DNA from: an uncultured Saprospiraceae bacterium
GTDB lineage: Bacteria > Bacteroidota > Bacteroidia > Chitinophagales > Saprospiraceae
NCBI GenBank assembly: GCA_937894165.1
Contig: CALCSX010000309.1
Coordinates: 1-5,832, forward strand
Direction of reading: 5' to 3'
Length of the DNA: 5,832 nucleotides
The notes beneath the pieces are model-generated. The model had not been told where the DNA came from and made no database searches. It was given only the letters and a program-made list of their open reading frames with translations. Numbering within the stretch: the first letter of the stretch is position 1; every line of letters begins with the position of its first letter. Positions 1 through 5,832 of this stretch are shown here, piece after piece. The position numbers and the translations under genes are program-made.

Positions 1-2558
1 GAAAATAAAGCTTCCATATTCTTAAATTCCAAAGCGTCCTTCCCCGTCTTGTAATCTATAATCCGTAAGGTGTCACCCTCCCGCTCCAGCCTGTCGATAT
101 AGCCGGAAAATCGAACCTTTTTCCCAAAACCTTCCAAATTCAGCTCCTCCCGATCCACATGATACTCGTGTTGCAACATCGTAAACGGCGCCCTCCCGCC
201 ATCGTATTCCAATACAGCCAGAATATAATCCTTCAAAGTCTCTCTGAAAAACAAATTCGATCCCATCATAAAATTCTCCTCGCTAAAGCCGGTCTCCTCC
301 ACTAAAGCCAGCTTCAACTTGCCCTCCACCTGCCCCTTCATCTGCTCGATATGCTCTACTTCCACCCGCGCATTGTGAAACGGCTTATACAACAACTCTA
401 ATGTCTTGTGCAGCACCGACCCGAACAAAGCAAAATCCAACTCTTCCGCTATTTCATCCTCCTCTTTCCAGCCCCGCAGATGCTTGAAATAAAAACGCAA
501 GGAACAGTCCAAATAATCATTCAAACTGGATTGTGACAGCCCTTTTTCGAGCTTTTGATCCAATAATCGCAGTATATTATCCGATTTTGGAAAGGATATT
601 TCACGATTCTTCACCGCGCTAACATTGCTGTCCATCGAAAGGGTCTCTATCTCCCAATTTTTCAAATCATCCTTCCCCCAAAACATGATCTGATGCAAAA
701 AACGGCTCTTCTCTTTGCCCCCCAGACCCTCATTCATCTGACTATACAAGAGTGTGATGTCCTCCGCATTTTGCAGCGTCGAATAGAAATAATATGCCTG
801 CTCAGAAGCATCATCCTCCGTATCCGGAAACCTAAAAAGCCTCCTGATGCTTAAAGGAATAAAGGAATTTCTCGCAGGGGCAGGCAAATAACCTTCCTCC
901 ACCGAGGGAATTATCACCTTTTTGAAGGATAAATTCCGAGCTTCCATCGTTCCTAAAACCTGCAAACCATTCAAAGGCTCCCCCCTAAATGGTAATCTGT
1001 TCAGTCTAAAAATATCTGAAACCAATTGGGGTAAAAATCGAAAATCGACCCTGATCTGCTGCTCCTCGAAAATATCCCGAAGCATCATTATTTTCTGATG
1101 CGAAAATGATAATATCTCCCGCTCGTGATCTCCGATAAGCTTTTGCCCATTCTCGCTTCCCATCGCCACCTCATTGTAAAGCCACTCAATAATAGTGATC
1201 AATTTTTCAAAAAAGCTCTCCGCATTTGGCCTGGCAAAGAAAATTTCCCAGCGCTCGTCCCCAAATTTTAATTCTTCATAGCTGAAATGAATTCTATTCT
1301 TGACTTTATTCCAATTTCTAGTCAAAGAGTCGGATTCTCCCTCTTCATTTCCAAAATGCCGGTCAAAACTGTCCCTCATGCCACTCAAAAATGGATGGCC
1401 AACCAATGTTTCAATATCTTTATAGTACAATTTCCCCTCCTCCCGGTTGGCAATGGAATGCATATTGATCCAAGCTTCGATGAGACGATATGTTCCTGTA
1501 GTCGATATTGGCAAGCCTATCGAAATGTTGACATTCTCAATATTTTCCGGAATATTTTGCATTAATGATGTCAACAATCGCTCATTGGGCAGCATAATAA
1601 GTGTATTGTTGAAATCATATTTCTCCGCACCCTCATATTGCAAATAATCGGTCTGAATAATATTCACAGCTATCTGTGATTGGGCAGATAGAAAGGGTAC
1701 TTCTATGATTTTGACACTTTTTCGCTCAGAGGACATATCAGTGCTGTAACCCAGATTGTCGGGGAAATTCATCTTATTTTTCAACATAAACTTCCCGGCA
1801 TCCCCCCCGCGCTTACCCAGCAAATACGCATCGAAATTCCAGTAAAATTCTGCCTGATGCTCGTCGCGGAAGTAATCCAAAATGATTTGTTCACAAGCAT
1901 TCAAGCGATTGAATCCCACAAAAATGAAAGGTTTTCCCTTGTAAATATCCATTTCGCTCGTGTTCGAAGCCAAATGATTGTACAACATGCCATTGTAAGC
2001 CATATTTTGTTCTGCCAATCGCTCCTTGAAGTTGGAATAAACAGGTCCAATATTCTTCCAGATATTTTCAAAGTTGGTCTTCAAATCGGTTTTATTTTCG
2101 CTCAATATTCGGAGAAAATGCGAATATTCACTTCTATCTTCGTCGTTCCAACCCTCGATTTCCATCTCCATTTGCATGTCTGCCTCGAGGATTTGAAATA
2201 GCTTTTTATGATTTATCCGATGTTTGTCAATATCATCAAAATCGCGCAGTAATATCTGCCCCCAAAAGTAAAACTGATCGAATCTATCCTTCAAATATTC
2301 AGACCCGGACTCCCGCCACACTTGATACAATTGGTAGTTCAGGATAAGTGCATCCGCCCTCAGATTAGTATTGTGCTTCTGCACCAGATCGTCAACAGTC
2401 AACAAAATGGGTGACCACATCGGTTGTGCTATCTTTTGAGACAATATTTTCTGCAAAAAAAGCAACGCTCGCCTGTTCGGGGAGACGACATGCAAGTCTC
2501 TAATATGATGCAAATGGTCCTTCAAAATACGATCAGCTACAGCCTCAAGAAAATTCAT
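1..2558 (-). CDS. addB: AddB-type PD-(D/E)XK nuclease with an inactivated helicase region (3' end outside the window)
   Basis: This is the predicted second subunit of the AddAB-type end-resection complex. ATG at 2558 opens a frame (MNFLEAVADRILK) that stays open for 852 full codons to base 1. The N-terminus carries VVSPNRRALLFL (24-35) where an active helicase would have its P-loop. No GxGK(T/S) is seen, so this half is probably not an ATPase. Degenerate helicase-lobe landmarks follow: FVGFNRLN (213-220), LIMLPNERLL (320-329), VNISIGLP (343-350) and a motif V-like region GEPLNGLQVLG (526-536) to IPSVEEGYLP (550-559). The nuclease domain begins near LSQSSLNDYLDCSLRFYF (674-691), with H717, D822 (GYIDRLE) and D835-Y-K837 (IDYKTG). 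The downstream QxxxY motif and the stop are beyond the window edge; from memory, homologues are roughly 900-1,000 residues long. C685 matches the position of the first Fe-S cysteine of Bacillus AddB. The gene lies 2 bases after the helicase gene with no clear Shine-Dalgarno. Sequence databases would probably call it 'PD-(D/E)XK nuclease family protein'. AddB-type is inferred from the dead helicase half, the nuclease and the AddA-type neighbour. Confidence 0.9.
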   Translation of the reverse strand, partial: MNFLEAVADRILKDHLHHIRDLHVVSPNRRALLFLQKILSQKIAQPMWSPILLTVDDLVQKHNTNLRADALILNYQLYQVWRESGSEYLKDRFDQFYFWGQILLRDFDDIDKHRINHKKLFQILEADMQMEMEIEGWNDEDRSEYSHFLRILSENKTDLKTNFENIWKNIGPVYSNFKERLAEQNMAYNGMLYNHLASNTSEMDIYKGKPFIFVGFNRLNACEQIILDYFRDEHQAEFYWNFDAYLLGKRGGDAGKFMLKNKMNFPDNLGYSTDMSSERKSVKIIEVPFLSAQSQIAVNIIQTDYLQYEGAEKYDFNNTLIMLPNERLLTSLMQNIPENIENVNISIGLPISTTGTYRLIEAWINMHSIANREEGKLYYKDIETLVGHPFLSGMRDSFDRHFGNEEGESDSLTRNWNKVKNRIHFSYEELKFGDERWEIFFARPNAESFFEKLITIIEWLYNEVAMGSENGQKLIGDHEREILSFSHQKIMMLRDIFEEQQIRVDFRFLPQLVSDIFRLNRLPFRGEPLNGLQVLGTMEARNLSFKKVIIPSVEEGYLPAPARNSFIPLSIRRLFRFPDTEDDASEQAYYFYSTLQNAEDITLLYSQMNEGLGGKEKSRFLHQIMFWGKDDLKNWEIETLSMDSNVSAVKNREISFPKSDNILRLLDQKLEKGLSQSSLNDYLDCSLRFYFKHLRGWKEEDEIAEELDFALFGSVLHKTLELLYKPFHNARVEVEHIEQMKGQVEGKLKLALVEETGFSEENFMMGSNLFFRETLKDYILAVLEYDGGRAPFTMLQHEYHVDREELNLEGFGKKVRFSGYIDRLEREGDTLRIIDYKTGKDALEFKNMEALF

Positions 2559-2563
2559 ACTCA
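2556..2563 (-). other. Stop-start junction of the two genes (TGA-GT-ATG)
   Basis: The TGA of the helicase gene (2563-2561) is followed by two bases and then the ATG of the AddB-type gene (2558-2556). The preceding coding-strand sequence is AT-rich and contains no AGGAGG-like stretch. Weak or absent Shine-Dalgarno sites are common in Bacteroidota. The spacing supports one transcript and translational coupling, which would suit two subunits needed in similar amounts. The start choice is supported by the N-terminal sequence, which reaches the conserved VVSPNRRA block after about 23 residues. Coupling itself is an inference. Confidence 0.7.
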
Positions 2564-5500
2564 AACTAATTTTGATTGATAATTTAATGGAACATTGACC
2601 AATTCAGCGGTGTCCGTGTATAAAATATAGCCTCGAATGCCACCAAATCCCATCTGAAATAATAATTCGGCGTAAGTTTGTATCTGGCGATGATAGCTAT
2701 CCCGCTTTAGCCCTGTTTTATAATCAATAATGGTGGTAGTGGCTCCCGAAACAATGATCCTGTCGGGACGCTGCACCTTCGCACCGGGAGCTATGATGCC
2801 CTGCTCGTTGATGACTTCGTTATTTTCTTGAAAAAATGGGGCTATTTCAGGATGACTAAGGATGCTGAACAAGTGATTTCGCCACTGCACTTCCTCGCCC
2901 TTCGTAATTTTTCCTTCGAGAACAGCTTTGTGAACTACCCTGTCCAAATCTTGGGCATAAACGATTTCCTCAAGCAGGGCGTGGGTGAGTAATCCTCTTT
3001 CGATATATTCACTTTCTTGCTGAATCGTGGAGCTCAATTTTTCAGGCAGCCACTCACTTTTTATACCTAGGTCGCTGCGGTGGATATGCATTTTCTTTAA
3101 CTTATACTGAGCTTCCTGTGCGATTTCACTCTTTTTCGGAGGTTTTTGGGCGACGGGATTGCCGTAGGAATAACTAGTGATTTCGAAATCATTTAAATGG
3201 AAGTTGATATTCTCATATTTCGAAGAGAAAAATTGCATCAAAAGTTGCCCGGTCGTCAAACTCCAATTTTTATTGTCCTGATTACTGCTTTCCGCCTCGC
3301 TGATCATATACAATCTGTCCTCCGCACGTGTAGTTGATACATAGAAAAGATTGAGTGTATCCAAATGACTAAGTACCTGCTCTCGTATTATTTCACGACT
3401 AAATATGGAGCGCTCTGCTATCGCATTCAGGGGGATGGGAAATGGACCTAAATTCTCGAATTTCGAGAAATCCGGGTCAAGCAACTCTCCTTTATTCCAA
3501 TTTGCCCATATTTTACTCTTATAGGAACCTTTAAAATCCAGATTGGCGTAGGGCATTATGACCACCGGGGCTTGCAGTCCTTTCGATTTATGAATCGATA
3601 ATAATCGTATCGCATTGATGTTTTTGGGAAGATCCAAACTGGCATTTCTACCTTTTTCTGCCCAGAAATCAAGGAAATTGCCCAGATTTTGATCATTTTT
3701 CTCTGTATATTCCAATATTTGATCCTGCAATTTCAGCAAATAAGCAAACTCCGAACTTTGTCTGCTAGCATCTAATCCAAATATTGATATTGCTGAATTG
3801 ACCATTTCAAGCAGTGTCATATTGGCTCCCGAGTTTAACAAATCCTTCAATCCCGGAAATTTCTCATAAAATTTCCTTTCCATTACTGAATTGGCATCCT
3901 CCATGTTTTCTCCTTCTACCTTGGATAAAAGGATATCCTCATTGATGCCCGCCAAATGCGAAAAATGTATCATCTCTGCCAATGATATTTTTATGTCTTT
4001 ACCGCTGACATAAGTCAATAAACTGATAATCAAAGAAACCGAGACTGAATTTCCTACGGATAAAGACTCTTGCGATGTAAATCTATACTTCCCGAGTCCG
4101 TCCGGATCCATTTTCAACAAATATTCAGCAATCTGCTTTCCTGAAGTGTTATTTCTGAACAATATAAGTATATCCCTATTTTCATAGCCGGCTTGCTTGC
4201 ATTCATCTATTATTTTTACCAGCAATTCCAAAGGCAAAAGTTTGTGAGCCTCCTTGCGCTCATCGCTTGCTTTTGATTCAAGTTTCGGACAGAAAAATGC
4301 AGAAATATATCCCTCGTGATCCTTTCTATGCACCTGAGCAGAGTCGGAATATACTTGTTCGATAGCCTGGATATCCGGGAATTCCTTCGGATTATCTCCA
4401 TGGGACTCTTGAATCTCGTTGTGAATAGAATTTATAACTATTTCGGCTGCTTCCTCGTAAAATTTATTGTTAAAAGTTACAATATCCTTACTACTGCGGT
4501 AATTAAATTGCAAATTTTCTTCACTGACCGACCGGGCAAATCGCTGCGCAACTTCCTGATGCAATAAACGCCAATCGCCCTCCCGCCATCTGTAGATAGA
4601 CTGTTTAATATCTCCGACAATGAGATTGGTATTATTCGTACTAAGCGTTTCCTCCAGCAAGGGTGCCAGATTGTGAAACTGAATTTTAGCTGTATCCTGA
4701 AACTCATCGATAAAGATATGCTTGTAACGTTGGCCCAGTTTTTCAAAAATGAAAGGCGCATCAACCCCTTGGATTTTGTCACTAACGATCAGGTTGCTTT
4801 GTTGTAAGGTAAGGATTCGATTTTCTCTGCAATATTCATTTACTGCTTCTTCCAGATAACTTAATACGGAAAAGGAAATGAAGGTGTTTTTGAGGGTGCG
4901 AAGGGTATTGACATAACGTTCTTTTTCATAAATCCACTCATAGAAACTGCGTGCATTATTGTAAAACCCAATCAACTGGTAAATTTCATTGGGACTAATT
5001 TTCTTCTGATTAGCTTTTGTCAAAAAGCCCAAACAAGCAATTGAAGATTCCTCGCAAGAGGTGAGAATTCTCATCAAAGTGCTACTATTCCTGATATTTT
5101 CATAGAAATTTTCAAATACAGCATTGGTAATAGTCCTGTCAATCTTATTACTAAAAGCAATTCCGTCAGGCACTGCGGTTTTAACAGCTTCGGTGTGAAA
5201 ATTGCCTTGATTCTCCAAGTTTCTTAACTCTTGATTGATGAAACTGTAGAATTCTTTTAATTTGTTCAAGTCCTCCTCCGTCCTGTTGCTATTCCACTTT
5301 TTCGTCTGGAGGGTGTCGGCAAGGGAAGCAAGTTCTTCTTTAAACTTAAAATTGCCACCTTCCCTCAGTTTTTCTGTCCTCAACAGACTTATCCAATAGT
5401 AGAGGGGATCTTTTTCGTCCAGTTTTGACAGCCTGTGATCAATAGCCTTTTGGGTTAATCGCACAGTATCCAGTTCAATTTCAAAATTACCAGGAATATT

Positions 5501-5832
5501 GGCTTCATGAATGATGCTTCGGACAATTGTTTGAAAAAATTTGTCGATGGTACTGATGCTGAATCTATCGTAGCGAATCAGGATTTGTTCTAAAGCCCTT
5601 CTGGCATTTTGAGCCAGCTTTTCCGGAGAACCACCATTGAGTAAATTGGCGAGATGGGGGGATTGGGCTGTGTTATAACCCAAAATGTACAGCTCCTTCA
5701 ATATCCTTTCCTTCATTTCAGCAGTCGCCGCATTGGTGAAGGTTATTGCCAAGATCTGACTGAAATAGCCATCATTGAACTTCTCGCGATCCATTTGTAG
5801 CAAAAGCTTAAGATATTCTGCAGCCAGTCGGA
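2561..5832 (-). CDS. addA: AddA-type UvrD-family DNA helicase with C-terminal RecB-like PD-(D/E)XK nuclease (5' end outside the window)
   Basis: This is the predicted motor and nuclease subunit of an AddAB-type complex that unwinds and resects double-strand DNA ends in the cytoplasm. Counting the TTG at 5803 as residue 1, the SF1A helicase motifs appear in order: Ia ITFTNAATAEM (20-30; Ala after TN as in AddA/RecB, where UvrD and Rep have Lys), STIDKFFQ (84-91), Walker B DEFQD (366-370), motif III VGDIKQSIYRWR (396-407), motif IV NYRS (434-437), motif V SIHKSKGL (736-743) and motif VI VSTTRAEDRL (822-831). A RecB-like nuclease follows, with H941, D1014, D1027-Y-K1029 and QIQTY (1040-1044), so its active site looks intact. 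The frame stays open from TTG 5803 to the window edge (encoding RLAAEYLKLL), so 5803 is not a true start. The Walker A GxGKT should lie just beyond base 5832. At least 1,089 residues are visible and the gene ends with TGA at 2563-2561. The AddB-type gene begins 2 bases later. An alternative label is simply 'UvrD-helicase domain protein'; the architecture and the neighbour favour AddA. The addA symbol reflects architecture and is not proven orthology. Confidence 0.93.
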   Translation of the reverse strand, partial: RLAAEYLKLLLQMDREKFNDGYFSQILAITFTNAATAEMKERILKELYILGYNTAQSPHLANLLNGGSPEKLAQNARRALEQILIRYDRFSISTIDKFFQTIVRSIIHEANIPGNFEIELDTVRLTQKAIDHRLSKLDEKDPLYYWISLLRTEKLREGGNFKFKEELASLADTLQTKKWNSNRTEEDLNKLKEFYSFINQELRNLENQGNFHTEAVKTAVPDGIAFSNKIDRTITNAVFENFYENIRNSSTLMRILTSCEESSIACLGFLTKANQKKISPNEIYQLIGFYNNARSFYEWIYEKERYVNTLRTLKNTFISFSVLSYLEEAVNEYCRENRILTLQQSNLIVSDKIQGVDAPFIFEKLGQRYKHIFIDEFQDTAKIQFHNLAPLLEETLSTNNTNLIVGDIKQSIYRWREGDWRLLHQEVAQRFARSVSEENLQFNYRSSKDIVTFNNKFYEEAAEIVINSIHNEIQESHGDNPKEFPDIQAIEQVYSDSAQVHRKDHEGYISAFFCPKLESKASDERKEAHKLLPLELLVKIIDECKQAGYENRDILILFRNNTSGKQIAEYLLKMDPDGLGKYRFTSQESLSVGNSVSVSLIISLLTYVSGKDIKISLAEMIHFSHLAGINEDILLSKVEGENMEDANSVMERKFYEKFPGLKDLLNSGANMTLLEMVNSAISIFGLDASRQSSEFAYLLKLQDQILEYTEKNDQNLGNFLDFWAEKGRNASLDLPKNINAIRLLSIHKSKGLQAPVVIMPYANLDFKGSYKSKIWANWNKGELLDPDFSKFENLGPFPIPLNAIAERSIFSREIIREQVLSHLDTLNLFYVSTTRAEDRLYMISEAESSNQDNKNWSLTTGQLLMQFFSSKYENINFHLNDFEITSYSYGNPVAQKPPKKSEIAQEAQYKLKKMHIHRSDLGIKSEWLPEKLSSTIQQESEYIERGLLTHALLEEIVYAQDLDRVVHKAVLEGKITKGEEVQWRNHLFSILSHPEIAPFFQENNEVINEQGIIAPGAKVQRPDRIIVSGATTTIIDYKTGLKRDSYHRQIQTYAELLFQMGFGGIRGYILYTDTAELVNVPLNYQSKLV

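Noticed and set aside
1287..1647. Two overlapping plus-strand open frames (92 and 66 codons)
   Set aside because: They lie antisense inside the AddB-type coding region, overlap each other in different frames, and have no recognisable domain. The minus-strand frame there encodes conserved family landmarks.
1857..2201. A 114-codon plus-strand open frame
   Set aside because: It is fully antisense to the N-terminal part of the AddB-type gene, where the minus strand encodes family-like sequence (FVGFNRLN and the surrounding region). No plausible protein family was recognised in it.
2562..2569. TTAGTTTG on the minus strand, one mismatch from the Bacteroidota -7 promoter element TAnnTTTG
   Set aside because: It overlaps the end of the helicase gene, has no convincing -33 element at the right distance, and would leave almost no leader before the ATG at 2558. 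The two genes are better explained as one operon.
3453..3469. Perfect inverted repeat with 8-base arms (TTCTCGAA and TTCGAGAA) around one base
   Set aside because: It sits in the middle of the helicase coding region over FSKFEN codons. The one-base loop cannot form a good hairpin, there is no T-run, and one such repeat is not surprising by chance in a sequence of this length.
4216..4782. Short minus-strand and plus-strand open frames of 61, 83 and 101 codons
   Set aside because: All lie within the helicase gene opposite or out of frame with motifs II to IV (DEFQD, VGDIKQ, NYRS). They are shadows of that coding sequence.

Overview
The window looks like a piece of a Bacteroidota chromosome. 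The evidence is protein-level: both genes read like the divergent AddA-type and AddB-type repair nucleases of that phylum, and the DNA is moderately AT-rich. No rRNA, tRNA or other direct taxonomic marker is present, so the assignment is an inference.

Layout, all on the minus strand: the window is almost entirely filled by two long genes in the same direction, and both run off an edge. From 5832 down to 2561 lies an AddA-type UvrD-superfamily helicase fused to a RecB-like nuclease. Its 5' end, with the Walker A loop, is outside the window. After 2 untranslated bases, a second gene starts at 2558 and runs to base 1 without a stop. It is an AddB-type protein with a degenerate, P-loop-less helicase region followed by its own PD-(D/E)XK nuclease domain. 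Its last part is outside the window. No intergenic stretch is longer than 2 bp. I see no RNA genes, mobile elements, CRISPR arrays, promoters or terminators. The plus-strand open frames and the short minus-strand frames are shadows of these two genes.

Function: the two products very probably form an AddAB (RexAB/RecBCD-like) helicase-nuclease. In the known systems this complex resects double-strand DNA ends and prepares 3' single strands for RecA. The first protein supplies the ATP-driven motor and one nuclease. The second supplies a second nuclease and, by analogy with characterised AddAB, a structural scaffold that reads the recombination hotspot sequence. The almost abutting stop and start codons suggest one transcript and coupled translation. 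This is a housekeeping DNA-repair locus. I found nothing in these 5.8 kb that supports a new kind of system.
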